DNA from: Paraeggerthella hominis | Lineage (GTDB): Bacteria > Actinomycetota > Coriobacteriia > Coriobacteriales > Eggerthellaceae | Length of the DNA stretch: 64,000 nt | Assembly: GCF_021044775.1 (NCBI RefSeq) | Contig: NZ_JAJNOQ010000004.1 | Coordinates: 217,760 to 281,759 of the forward strand | Direction of reading: 5' to 3' | Translations under genes and position numbers: made by a program | Notes under the pieces: generated by a model | Database searches by the model: none | Seen by the model: the letters and a program-made list of their open reading frames with translations, nothing else | What the model was told of the DNA's origin: nothing | Part shown: positions 18,281 to 26,730 of the stretch, piece by piece | Numbering within the stretch: position 1 is the stretch's first letter | How the letters are laid out: the number at the start of each line of letters is the position of its first letter

Positions 18281-19996
18281 ATGGACCGCATGCCGCGGAA
18301 CAACTCCGAACAAGAACAGCGCAGCCAGCCCACCCGGGCGCTCCATCAACGCACCGCGCCCGAGCACGAGGCGACCGAGCGCGCGCCGCTGCACGCAACC
18401 AGGCGCAGCGCCCAAGATCCGAACCCGCAAACACAGCCCGACAGCGCCTCCGATCAGCGCGGGAACCGCGCACGTCGCGCGGCGAAAAAGCCTCGCAAGC
18501 CCAGCTTCATCACGCGCGCCGTCAACCACTGGTGCAACCGGCTTCTGGGGGCCGTATCCGAGCGCTCCCTTTCGGCGCAGCAAGAAGAATACGCCGCCGG
18601 ACGCACCACGCGCGACTACGTGTGCAACACGCTGGGCATCGCTACGTGGGGCATGGTGTTTCCCTTCCTCACCATCGTGGTCACGCAACTGGTGGGCGTC
18701 GAGCAAGCCGGCATGTTCTCGCTGGCGTTCGTCACCGGCACGCTGCTCATGATCCTTGCCAACTACGGCGTGCGAACCTTTCAAGTGTCCGACCTGGCCG
18801 AAGAGCATTCGTTCGCGGACTACCAGGTAAACCGCTGGATCACGTGCGCGCTCATGGTGGTTGTCGGCGTGGCGTACTGCTCGATTCGCGGATACACCGA
18901 TCACATGCTGACCATCAGCTTGGGCGTGTACCTCTACAAGATGATCGACGGCCTGGCCGACGTGTACGAGGGGCGCCTGCAGCAAGTGGACAAGCTCTAC
19001 CTTGCCGGAATCTCCCAAGCGTTTCGCTCGGTCGCCGTGTTCATCGTGTTCTCGTTGGTGCTGCTGATCACCCGCAACCTCGGCGTTGCCTGCATCGCCA
19101 TGGCCGTGGTGGCCGCCGCCACGTTCCTGTTCCTCACGTTTCCGCTGGCCCTGTTCGAAACGCCGAAATCGCGCCGCGTGAGCATGGGCAACGTGGGTGC
19201 GCTGTTCAAGCAGTGCTTCCCTCTGTTCGCAGCGCTGTTCATGTACGCGCTCATCGACAACATGCCGAAATTCGTGATGGAAGGCGTGCTCAGCTACGAC
19301 AACCAGCTGTACTTCAACGCGCTGTACTTCCCCGCCCAGGCCATCCTGCTGACCATCGGCCTCATCTACAAGCCGATGCTCGTCCGCATGGCCGAAGCAT
19401 GGGCCGACCCCGGCAAGCGGAAGCGGTTCGATCTGACCATCGTGGCCGTGCTGGCCGTCATCGTTGCCATCACGTTGGTGGTGGCAGGCGTTATGGCGAC
19501 CATCGGCATTCCCCTGATGAGCTTCATGTACGGCCTTGACTTCGAGCAATTCCGCGGCCTGTGCTTCATCATGCTGGCCGCAGGCGGGGTAACGGCAGCC
19601 ATCGATTTCCTGTACCAGGTGATCACCGTGCTGCGCCGCCAGAAGGCCGTCACGCGCCTGTACCTGATCACGTTCGGATTCTCGCTGTTCGTTCCCATCC
19701 TGCTGGTGAACTTCACGGGATTGCCCGGCGCGGTGATCGGCTACCTCATTGTGATGTGCATCCTGTTCGTGTTGCTGGTCAGCGAATACATCGGCATCCG
19801 CATGGGCTTCTCCAAAGCCGAAGCCCCGCGCGAAACCGCCCCGCAGCAAGCCGACCGCCCGCGCCCCAGCGAAGCACGCGCCGAACGAGCGCGGCGCGAA
19901 CGCGTGCTGGAAAAACGCGGCGCGCACGCGGGACCCGTCGTGAGCGAAGAGGCTCGCGACCTGGCCGGCAGGCGCCATCCGAACGACAACGAGTAA
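18281..19996 (+). CDS. Wzx/MATE-like polysaccharide or lipid-linked oligosaccharide flippase
   Basis: A 571-residue protein. About 90 N-terminal residues are polar and Arg/Ala-rich. Some 12-14 membrane helices follow (for example FPFLTIVVTQLVGVEQAGMF and ITLVVAGVMATIGIPLM). A ~65-residue charged C-terminal tail closes it. The fold resembles the MVF/polysaccharide-transporter superfamily that flips lipid-linked glycans across the membrane. The start at 18281 is chosen because a TATAAT box covers the alternative at 18230, and AAGGAG lies 13 nt before 18281; 18290 is also possible. No glycosyltransferases are adjacent, so the substrate is unknown. Confidence 0.75.
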   Translation: MDRMPRNNSEQEQRSQPTRALHQRTAPEHEATERAPLHATRRSAQDPNPQTQPDSASDQRGNRARRAAKKPRKPSFITRAVNHWCNRLLGAVSERSLSAQQEEYAAGRTTRDYVCNTLGIATWGMVFPFLTIVVTQLVGVEQAGMFSLAFVTGTLLMILANYGVRTFQVSDLAEEHSFADYQVNRWITCALMVVVGVAYCSIRGYTDHMLTISLGVYLYKMIDGLADVYEGRLQQVDKLYLAGISQAFRSVAVFIVFSLVLLITRNLGVACIAMAVVAAATFLFLTFPLALFETPKSRRVSMGNVGALFKQCFPLFAALFMYALIDNMPKFVMEGVLSYDNQLYFNALYFPAQAILLTIGLIYKPMLVRMAEAWADPGKRKRFDLTIVAVLAVIVAITLVVAGVMATIGIPLMSFMYGLDFEQFRGLCFIMLAAGGVTAAIDFLYQVITVLRRQKAVTRLYLITFGFSLFVPILLVNFTGLPGAVIGYLIVMCILFVLLVSEYIGIRMGFSKAEAPRETAPQQADRPRPSEARAERARRERVLEKRGAHAGPVVSEEARDLAGRRHPNDNE

Positions 19997-20000
19997 ACGA

Positions 20001-20041
20001 CGAGGGGGACGAGCGCGGCATCGCCGCCCCCGTCCCCCTCG
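20001..20041 (+). terminator. Terminator hairpin after the flippase gene
   Basis: An 11-bp stem CGAGGGGGACG with its complement at 20031-20041, followed by TTT. It lies 4 bp after the stop and before the convergent LysR-domain gene. Confidence 0.75.
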
Positions 20042-20083
20042 TTTCAAGAGCTGCCGTCTCGCCTGCATGCGGCGGCAACCTAC

Positions 20084-20737
20084 TTAGAATCGAGCGTACT
20101 TGACCAGGTTCTTCTTCAGCGTGTCCACGAAACGCTGGGCGTTCTCGTCCAGCTGCTCGCCCTTGCGCACCACGTAGCCCAAGTGCAGCGACACATCGGT
20201 ATCAAGCGGCACGGTGTTCAGCCCGGCGCCGTCGGAAATACCCACCAAAATGCCGCTCGTCACCGTATAGCCGTTCAGTGCCACGATCAGCTCCGAAAGC
20301 GACGCGCGGTCGGTGCAGGCAATGCTCTTGGCACGCGGCACGCCCGCAAGCGCCTCTTCAGCGAAGGCAACCGGAGAATCCTCGTCCTGCTCGAAATACA
20401 AGTAGGGATAATCCTCCATATCCTCCAGAGTAAGGCTGGCAGCGTTCACCATGGGGTGGCTGGCCGGCAGCGCAACGCGCGGGGCCGACTCGATAAGCTC
20501 CACGAATTCAAGACCCGCATCGTCAAGTGCAGCGTTCAGCGTTTCAGCGGAAGCCGACGTCTGAAACAGCACGCCCAGCTGGCTTTTCCCCGACGCAACA
20601 TCATCGATGACGCCCTGCGTGCTGCGATCGCGCAGCGCATACGCGTACGCATCGCCGCCCAAAGCCAGAACCACATGGGCGAACGTCTGCACGTTGAACA
20701 GATAGTGCTGACCGGAAACTGCAAAGGTGTTAGCCAT
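20084..20737 (-). CDS. Stand-alone LysR effector-binding domain without HTH
   Basis: A 217-residue protein made only of a LysR-type substrate-binding domain. It begins FAVSGQHYLFNVQTFAHVV, which matches the divergent LysR at 22371-23303 exactly where that protein's effector domain begins (LAVSTQHYAFSVQAFVNVV). Further shared blocks are LNGYTVTSGIL/HNGYTLSTGVL and VPLDTD/IPLDTD. No HTH lies upstream in any frame; the 15-nt gap to the phenylacetate-CoA ligase stop leaves no room for one. AAGGA precedes the ATG. It is the second gene of the ligase operon. It may bind the ligase's substrate or product, or pair with the full LysR and alter its activity. Confidence 0.85.
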   Translation of the reverse strand: MANTFAVSGQHYLFNVQTFAHVVLALGGDAYAYALRDRSTQGVIDDVASGKSQLGVLFQTSASAETLNAALDDAGLEFVELIESAPRVALPASHPMVNAASLTLEDMEDYPYLYFEQDEDSPVAFAEEALAGVPRAKSIACTDRASLSELIVALNGYTVTSGILVGISDGAGLNTVPLDTDVSLHLGYVVRKGEQLDENAQRFVDTLKKNLVKYARF

Positions 20738-20752
20738 GGGTAGAATCCTTCC

Positions 20753-22096
20753 CTATCGAGTCTGGCAGCTGCGCTCGTCAACGAAGCGCGACGCCTTGTG
20801 CTCCGACGACGTTCCCAGCTTACCCGCATCATACACGATGACCTTCTGCGGACGCACGCCCACATGCGCCTTGATGGCCGCCATCGTGCGCTTCGCCACC
20901 TCGTCGTAAGGCTCGTCGCTACCCAGCGCACGCTCCACGGACACTTCGTACTTGCACGTGAAGTCCTGCTCGTACACGCGAATGGAATACTCGCCCGTCA
21001 GCCCTTCCAGGCCGCGCACCACGAACTCGATATCGCTCGGGAACACGTTGACGGCGCTCACGATGAACATCTCGTCCTTACGGCCCGTAATGTGAATGCG
21101 CGCAAGCGTGCGGCCACACTCGCACGTATCGGTGCTCACGTAGCCGATATCGCCCGTACGGAAGCGAATCATCGGGCGCGCCTTCTTGCTCAAAGTGGTG
21201 TACACCAGCTCGCCCGTCTCGCCCGGAGCCAGCACCTCGCCCGTGTTCGGGTTTACCGTCTCGACCAGAATCTGGTCCTCCACGATGTGCAGGCCGTCGT
21301 GAGCCTCGCACGCCGCAGCGCATGCGCCGTAAATGTCGGACAGACCGTAGAAGTCAACAACCTTCGCGCCCCACAAGTCCTCGATGCTTTCGCGCGTGGA
21401 TTTGATGGAACCGCCCGCCTCGCCAGCAACGATGATGGTGTGGATGTTGAAGTCGGTGCGCGGGTCGTATCCCTTCTCCTTCGCCACCTCGCCCAAATGC
21501 CATGCATACGAAGGCGATGTCCAGATAACCGTCGGCTGGTACTGCTTCAGCACGAACAGCAGACGGTCGGACGGCACCGCGCCCACCCAGATGGCCAGCG
21601 CGCCCAGCCGCTGCGCGCCGATGACGTCGGGGCCGCCCACGTACAGCGCGAAGTTGAGCGCGTGCACGTAGCGATCGTTCGGGCGCATACCAGCCTGCCA
21701 GAACAGACGCGCCTCGGTGTCCTGCCACAGGTCGAAGTCCTCCTGCGTGAACGGGCTCACCGTGGGCACGCCCGTGGAACCCGAAGACGTGGCCATGAAG
21801 ATGACCTCTTCCTCGGGCACCGAGCACATCTCGCCGAAGAAGCTTCCCACGTGCTGCGTTTCGCGCTCGGTCTTCTTGTCGATGAACGGGAACTTCGCAA
21901 TGTCCTCAAGCGTTTCGATGTCGGAAGGCTTCACGCCGGCCTCGTCGAACGCGCGCTTGTAGTACACGGTATTCTCGTACGCGTAGGCCACCATATCCTG
22001 CAATCGCTGCAGCTGCAGCTCCTCCAGCTGGGGCCGCGGCATGCACTCGATCTCCGGATCGTAGTACTTCTGATCGTAGGGGATGTCCTTCGCCAT
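20753..22096 (-). CDS. paaK: Phenylacetate-CoA ligase family protein
   Basis: A 447-residue adenylate-forming enzyme of the PaaK family, which forms aryl-CoA from an arylacetate, ATP and CoA. The P-loop-like ATSSGSTGVPT, the VDFYGLSDIYG region and the FRTGDIGY/RIHITGRKDEM hinge are visible. Length fits PaaK (~430-450). The ORF extends to 22297 but AAGGAG precedes the ATG at 22096 and conserved sequence starts there. In anaerobes such ligases act with arylpyruvate:ferredoxin oxidoreductases in aromatic amino acid breakdown or in reverse. It is in operon with the HTH-less LysR domain and divergent from a LysR regulator, which probably controls it. The aromatic substrate is inferred. Confidence 0.88.
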   Translation of the reverse strand: MAKDIPYDQKYYDPEIECMPRPQLEELQLQRLQDMVAYAYENTVYYKRAFDEAGVKPSDIETLEDIAKFPFIDKKTERETQHVGSFFGEMCSVPEEEVIFMATSSGSTGVPTVSPFTQEDFDLWQDTEARLFWQAGMRPNDRYVHALNFALYVGGPDVIGAQRLGALAIWVGAVPSDRLLFVLKQYQPTVIWTSPSYAWHLGEVAKEKGYDPRTDFNIHTIIVAGEAGGSIKSTRESIEDLWGAKVVDFYGLSDIYGACAAACEAHDGLHIVEDQILVETVNPNTGEVLAPGETGELVYTTLSKKARPMIRFRTGDIGYVSTDTCECGRTLARIHITGRKDEMFIVSAVNVFPSDIEFVVRGLEGLTGEYSIRVYEQDFTCKYEVSVERALGSDEPYDEVAKRTMAAIKAHVGVRPQKVIVYDAGKLGTSSEHKASRFVDERSCQTR

Positions 22097-22313
22097 GAGA
22101 TGCTCCTTGTTCGTTTCGTCTTTCGCGCTGCCGCCGCGCACCGTCGACCGAAATCGCTCAAACGATTCGCCGAGTTGCGCGGCGCGCGCTTCCCTGAAGA
22201 AAGAAACGCCCGCATGCGCCGAATCGTTTTGCGCGCGAAGCAGCGTATTGCATGAAACCACGAACAGCCGCTCAATACAACCATATAAGTCATTCAATGT
22301 TTTGATGCTTTGC

Positions 22314-22330
22314 TATCGATATTGACGATA
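22314..22330. promoter_or_regulatory. LysR-type T-N11-A dyad in the paaK-lysR divergent region
   Basis: TATCG-N7-CGATA is an inverted repeat containing the T-N11-A pattern typical of LysR binding sites. It lies 40 bp upstream of the lysR start. It may serve both divergent genes. The paaK -35/-10 elements are not clear. Confidence 0.6.
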
Positions 22331-22370
22331 ACCCGGTAGAATAGCGACCAGAACGAAGAAAGGGGTCCTT

Positions 22371-23303
22371 ATGACGCTTCAACAGCTCCGCTACTTAATA
22401 GCCATCGCAGAATACGGATCCATCAACGCCGCCGCGCAAAACCTGTACGCCTCGCAGTCGAACCTGTCCACCGCCATAAAAGAACTGGAAAGCGAACTGG
22501 GCATCACCGTGTTCACGCGCAGCAACCGCGGCGTCACCCTCACCAATGACGGCACGGAGCTTTTGGGGTACGCCCGCCAAGTGGTCGAACAGGCCGACAT
22601 GCTGGAGGCGCGCTACCAGAACAAGGGAGCCGCGCACCTGCGTCTTGCCGTGTCCACGCAGCATTACGCGTTCAGCGTGCAGGCGTTCGTGAACGTAGTG
22701 GAAGCATGCGACGCCTGCGACTACGAATTCATCCTACGAGAAAGCACCACGGCGGAGATCATCGACGACGTGCGGGCGTTTCGCAGCGAAGTAGGCATCC
22801 TCTACACCGACAGCTTCAACCGACGCGTCCTGCAAAAAGCCTTCGACGACGCCGATGTGGCGTACGCGCCCCTTTTCGACGCCGACGTTCACGTGTTCGT
22901 CGGCGAGCACCATCCGCTTGCGAAGCGCGACCGCATCGCGCCCGACGACCTGGCGCCCTTCCCACGTTACTCGTTCGAGCAGGGAACCACCAACTCGTTC
23001 TACTATTCCGAAGAGCCCCTGAGCTATCTTCCGCACGCGCGCAATATCCGCATTTCGGACCGCGGCACGCTCACTAACCTGCTGACCAGCCATAATGGCT
23101 ACACACTGTCCACCGGCGTGCTTTCGGCCGAAATGCAATCCGGCATAGCCAGCATCCCCTTGGATACCGACGAAGGCGAGCGCATGCAAGTCGGCTACAT
23201 CATGCACAACGAGCGACGCCCCAGCCCGCTGCTGCTGCGCTACATCGAAGAACTCCATGCCATCATTCACGCGAATCCCAGCGTGGAAGCCCGGGAAGAC
23301 TGA
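22371..23303 (+). CDS. LysR-family transcriptional regulator
   Basis: A 310-residue LysR regulator. The N-terminal winged HTH is complete (LQQLRYLIAIAEYGSINAAA, QSNLSTAIKELESELG, VFTRSNRGVTLT), followed by a linker helix and a two-lobed effector domain from about residue 88. AAAGGGG precedes the ATG. It is divergent from the phenylacetate-CoA ligase operon, the standard arrangement for a LysR activator. Its effector domain is paralogous to the stand-alone domain encoded at the end of that operon. The inducer is probably an aromatic acid or its CoA thioester; this is inference. Confidence 0.92.
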   Translation: MTLQQLRYLIAIAEYGSINAAAQNLYASQSNLSTAIKELESELGITVFTRSNRGVTLTNDGTELLGYARQVVEQADMLEARYQNKGAAHLRLAVSTQHYAFSVQAFVNVVEACDACDYEFILRESTTAEIIDDVRAFRSEVGILYTDSFNRRVLQKAFDDADVAYAPLFDADVHVFVGEHHPLAKRDRIAPDDLAPFPRYSFEQGTTNSFYYSEEPLSYLPHARNIRISDRGTLTNLLTSHNGYTLSTGVLSAEMQSGIASIPLDTDEGERMQVGYIMHNERRPSPLLLRYIEELHAIIHANPSVEARED

Positions 23304-23344
23304 TCGAGCGATTCGCGCCCGGCTCCGAAACGCCCGCCCTGCCC

Positions 23345-23384
23345 GACGCGCCGAGCACTCCCTTTGCACCGTGCTCGGCGCGTC
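23345..23384 (+). terminator. Hairpin after the lysR gene
   Basis: A perfect 14-bp stem (GACGCGCCGAGCAC and its complement at 23371-23384) lies 41 bp after the lysR stop. There is no T-run on the plus strand, so termination is plausible but not canonical. Confidence 0.45.
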
Positions 23385-23417
23385 AAAAAAGCGGGGCAAC
23401 CCGAAGGCCGCCCCGCT
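23385..23417 (-). terminator. Rho-independent terminator of guaB
   Basis: On the minus strand, GCGGGGC, a 12-nt loop and GCCCCGC are followed by TTTTTT. It lies 27 bp after the guaB stop. Confidence 0.85.
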
Positions 23418-23443
23418 CGCGAATCCGTTTTTCCGACCGCGTC

Positions 23444-24967
23444 CTAGTGGCCCGTGTTGCTCACGTAGGGGGTCTTGTCCTTCAGCAGAACGTCGTGCGC
23501 GCCGCCTTCCACAATGGACGTGCTGGACACGATGGTCAGCTTCGCCTTGTCCTGCAGCTCGTCAATGGTGAGCGCGCCGCAGTTGCACATGGTAGAGCGC
23601 ACCTTGGAAAGCGTAAGCGCCACGCCGTCCTTCAAAGCGCCGGCATACGGCACGTAGGAGTCGACGCCCTCTTCGAACGTCATACCCTTCTTGTCGCCGC
23701 CCAGGTCATAGCGCTGCCAGTTGCGAGCGCGCGCCGAGCCTTCGCCCCAGTACTCCTTCATGTACGAGCCGTTCACCATCACCTTGTTCGACGGGCTCTC
23801 GTCGAAGCGTGCGAAGTAGCGACCCAGCATGACGAAGTCGGAGCCCATGGCCAGCGCCAGCGAGATATGGTGGTCGTACACGATGCCGCCGTCGGAGCAG
23901 ATGGGCACGTACACGCCCGTCTCCTTGAAGTACGCGTCGCGCGCAGCGGCAACCTCGATGGTGGCCGTGGCCTGGCCGCGGCCGATGCCCTTCGTCTCGC
24001 GCGTGATGCAGATTGAACCGCCGCCGATGCCAACTTTGATGAAGTCGGCACCTGCATCGGCCAAGAAGCGGAAGCCCTCGGCGTCAACCACGTTGCCCGC
24101 GCCGATCTTCACGGTGTTGCCGTAGTGCTCGCGCACCCATTCGATGGTGAACTTCTGCCAGTCGGAGTAGCCTTCGGAGCTGTCGATGCACAGCACGTCA
24201 ACGCCGGCTTCCACCAACGCGGGAATGCGCTCGGCGTAGTCGCGCGTATTGATGCCGGCGCCCACCATGTAGCGCTTGTGGTCGTCCAGCATTTCGTTCG
24301 GGTTGGACTTATGGGAATCGTAGTCCTTGCGGAACACCAGGCTGACCAGGTGATCGTCCTCGTCAACGATAGGCAGCGAATTCAGCTTGTGATCCCAGAT
24401 AATGTCGTTCGCCACTTTCAGGGACGTGCTGACCGGGGCCACGATCAGCTTCTCGCGCGGAGTCATGAAATCGGCGACCTTCTCGTCCAAGGACATGCGG
24501 GACAAGCGGTAGTCGCGCTCGGTTACCACGCCGAGCAGCTTGCCGGTAGCGGTGCCGTCCTCGGTCACGGGCATGGTGGAGTGGCCAAGCCTCTCCTTCA
24601 GCTCTACAACCTGGGCCAGCGTCATGTCGGGAGACAGGTTGGCGTCGCTCGTGACAAAACCAGCCTTGTAGTCCTTCACGCGCGACACCATCGCGGCCTG
24701 GCTCTCAATGGACTGAGAACCGTACACGAACGACATGCCGCCCTCGGTGGCAAGCGCCACGGCCATGCCGTCGTCGGACACGGCCTGCATGATAGCCGAA
24801 ATCATGGGGATGTTCAGCGAAATGGGGCACTCTTCTTCGCCCTTGCGGTACCTGACCAGCGGCGTCTTCAGGCTGACGGCAGCCGGAACGCACGTAGACG
24901 GCGAGTAGCCGGGAACCAAAAGGTACTCGTTGAATGTACGGGACGGCTCGTCGAAATAATAGGCCAT
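23444..24967 (-). CDS. guaB: IMP dehydrogenase
   Basis: A 507-residue IMP dehydrogenase converting IMP to XMP with NAD, the committed step to GMP. It has the (beta/alpha)8 barrel with an inserted CBS pair around residues 100-220. The active-site loop reads VGIGGGSICITRETKG, with the catalytic Cys in SIC; the usual sequence is GPGSICTTR. The flap region reads GIGRGQATA. This variant loop marks the longer, divergent IMPDH type. The start at 24967 has GGAGGAG upstream; the longer ORF extends past it without support. A TATAAT on the minus strand at 25090-25095 is a likely -10. Confidence 0.93.
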   Translation of the reverse strand: MAYYFDEPSRTFNEYLLVPGYSPSTCVPAAVSLKTPLVRYRKGEEECPISLNIPMISAIMQAVSDDGMAVALATEGGMSFVYGSQSIESQAAMVSRVKDYKAGFVTSDANLSPDMTLAQVVELKERLGHSTMPVTEDGTATGKLLGVVTERDYRLSRMSLDEKVADFMTPREKLIVAPVSTSLKVANDIIWDHKLNSLPIVDEDDHLVSLVFRKDYDSHKSNPNEMLDDHKRYMVGAGINTRDYAERIPALVEAGVDVLCIDSSEGYSDWQKFTIEWVREHYGNTVKIGAGNVVDAEGFRFLADAGADFIKVGIGGGSICITRETKGIGRGQATATIEVAAARDAYFKETGVYVPICSDGGIVYDHHISLALAMGSDFVMLGRYFARFDESPSNKVMVNGSYMKEYWGEGSARARNWQRYDLGGDKKGMTFEEGVDSYVPYAGALKDGVALTLSKVRSTMCNCGALTIDELQDKAKLTIVSSTSIVEGGAHDVLLKDKTPYVSNTGH

Positions 24968-25089
24968 GAACTCCTCCATCTGCTGTCGGCATGTCGCTTC
25001 GCTCGCGCGGCCGGCGCGGGCGACGGTCGGCAAGGGGACGACGTGCGCGAACGCCCCGCATAGCAACCGTTACTCAAGTGTTATCCGCT

Positions 25090-25095
25090 ATTATA
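25090..25095 (-). promoter_or_regulatory. Putative -10 box of guaB
   Basis: TATAAT on the minus strand, 122 bp upstream of the guaB start; the leader of ~115 nt has no recognised riboswitch. Confidence 0.5.
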
Positions 25096-25180
25096 GCCAC
25101 GGGAAAGCCGGAAACGCGAGGTTCCGCCCGGGAAAACTCCGAATATGAAGAAATATTCGCGTCGCAGTTCGCGAAAGACG

Positions 25181-26572
25181 CTATCCAAGCCCCATCCACG
25201 TGCGAACGATAGGCACGTAGCCCATCACGAACACGGCCAGGATAAGAACGGGCAGCACGAACCGCATGTATCCTCGAGCCCACCGGGGAAAGCCAAGGCC
25301 CTTGCCGGTGTCGGCCTCGGCCACGAACGCCTTCCAACCCCATCCGCGCTTGCTCGTGCAGAACAAAAGGAACACGAGCGCGCCCAGCGGCAGCACGTTG
25401 TTCGACATGAGGAAGTCCTCGATGGCCTGGATATTACCGATGCCCGGCACCTCCACGCCAGCCCACACGTTGAAGCCCAGCACGCAAGGCAGCGAAAGCA
25501 GCGCCAGCGCAATGCCGTTCACCAGGCAGGACTTCTTACGGGACCAGCCCCATTGATCCATGCCGAAGCTCATAATGTTCTCGAACACCGCGATCACGGT
25601 CGACAGGGCGGCAAAACTCATGAACAGGAAGAACAAGGTGCCCCACAGCTGACCGAACGGCATTTGCTCGAACACGCTGGGCAACGTGATGAACACGAGG
25701 CCCGGGCCGCTTCCGGGCTCGACCCCGAAAGCGAAGCATGCCGGGAAGATAATCAGACCCGCCATAAGCGCAACCAGCGTGTCCAATCCCGCGATGCGCA
25801 CGGCTTCGCCCGCCAGCCGATGACGCTTGTCAATATAGCTGCCGAAGATGGACATGGACCCTACGCCCACCGAAACCGTGAAGAACGCCTGACCCATGGC
25901 GGCAAACACCGCATCGGCAAACGTTCCCCACCCGCCTGCGAACAGCTTTCCGAAATCGGGCATGAGATAGAACTCGAGGCCAGCCTCGGCTCCCGGAAGC
26001 GTGATCGCGCGGACGCACAGCACGGCCAACACGGCGAACAGGGCAACCATCATGAGCTTCGTAACGCGCTCGACGCCGTTGCGCAATCCGGCGCGCGTCA
26101 CCAGCACGCCAATGACGACCACCGCAAGCATGAACGCCGTCATCTCCAAGGGATTCGCCAACAGCCCGTTGAACACGCCTTCCACGCCGGAAGCGTCCAT
26201 GCCGTTGAACGTGCCCATTGCAGTGAGCAGCATGAACGCCAGCATCCAGCCGGCCACGGTGGTGTAGAACATCATGAGCAGGTAGTTGCCCGCCAAAGCC
26301 GCCCACTTGAACCGGTGCCATTTGGACCCCTGCGGCTCCAGATCGTCGAAACTGCGCGCGACGCCTTTTTGGCTCGCGCGGCCGACGGCGAATTCCATGA
26401 CCAAAATGGGCAACGCGAAAATAACCAGGAAAAGAAGGTACAGCAGCACGAATGCCGCGCCACCGTACTCGCCGGTAATGTAGGGGAAACGCCAAACGTT
26501 GCCCAACCCAATAGCGCATCCCGCACTGATGAGGATGAACCCCAACCTTGATCCAAACTGCTCCCGAGCCAT
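25181..26572 (-). CDS. Sodium-dependent transporter, NSS/SNF family
   Basis: A 463-residue neurotransmitter:sodium symporter family protein with 11-12 membrane helices. The first helix carries the family hallmark SRLGFILISAGCAIGLGNVW followed by RFPYITGEYGGAAF, which forms the sodium and substrate site. Bacterial relatives take up amino acids such as tryptophan, tyrosine or leucine. The start at 26572 (MAREQFGS) has GAGG about 6 nt upstream; ~77 residues of upstream open frame are not conserved. An M18 aminopeptidase lies upstream on the same strand, and the two could link peptide breakdown and amino acid uptake. Confidence 0.92.
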   Translation of the reverse strand: MAREQFGSRLGFILISAGCAIGLGNVWRFPYITGEYGGAAFVLLYLLFLVIFALPILVMEFAVGRASQKGVARSFDDLEPQGSKWHRFKWAALAGNYLLMMFYTTVAGWMLAFMLLTAMGTFNGMDASGVEGVFNGLLANPLEMTAFMLAVVVIGVLVTRAGLRNGVERVTKLMMVALFAVLAVLCVRAITLPGAEAGLEFYLMPDFGKLFAGGWGTFADAVFAAMGQAFFTVSVGVGSMSIFGSYIDKRHRLAGEAVRIAGLDTLVALMAGLIIFPACFAFGVEPGSGPGLVFITLPSVFEQMPFGQLWGTLFFLFMSFAALSTVIAVFENIMSFGMDQWGWSRKKSCLVNGIALALLSLPCVLGFNVWAGVEVPGIGNIQAIEDFLMSNNVLPLGALVFLLFCTSKRGWGWKAFVAEADTGKGLGFPRWARGYMRFVLPVLILAVFVMGYVPIVRTWMGLG

Positions 26573-26730
26573 AAGCGCCTCGCTATCTGAAAGCGCCCGA
26601 ACCGGACAGCGGCTCGGGCGCGCACGTACAATGCGAGCAGTGTAGCGGAAAGGGGGCCGAAGCACCAGCAATATAATCGACTCGTGCGCACGCGATCGAC
26701 CACGTGCGCACGAGTTTTGGAATCGACGCG

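Noticed and set aside
17137..19539. An 800-codon plus-strand open frame over the por and flippase genes
   Set aside because: Arg/His/Ala-rich shadow with no domain; overlaps two well-supported gene sets.
18200..20068. A 622-codon minus-strand frame over the flippase
   Set aside because: Antisense shadow; the plus-strand frame has clear membrane helices.
25140..25159. Small CGAATAT-N6-ATATTCG dyad as an operator
   Set aside because: Short stem lying after the transporter stop and followed on the minus strand by TTTT; more likely a weak terminator, evidence too thin to list.
26681..26714. Hairpin between aminopeptidase and transporter genes as an intrinsic terminator
   Set aside because: The T-run is on the plus strand, where no gene precedes it; on the transcribed minus strand there is no U-tract.
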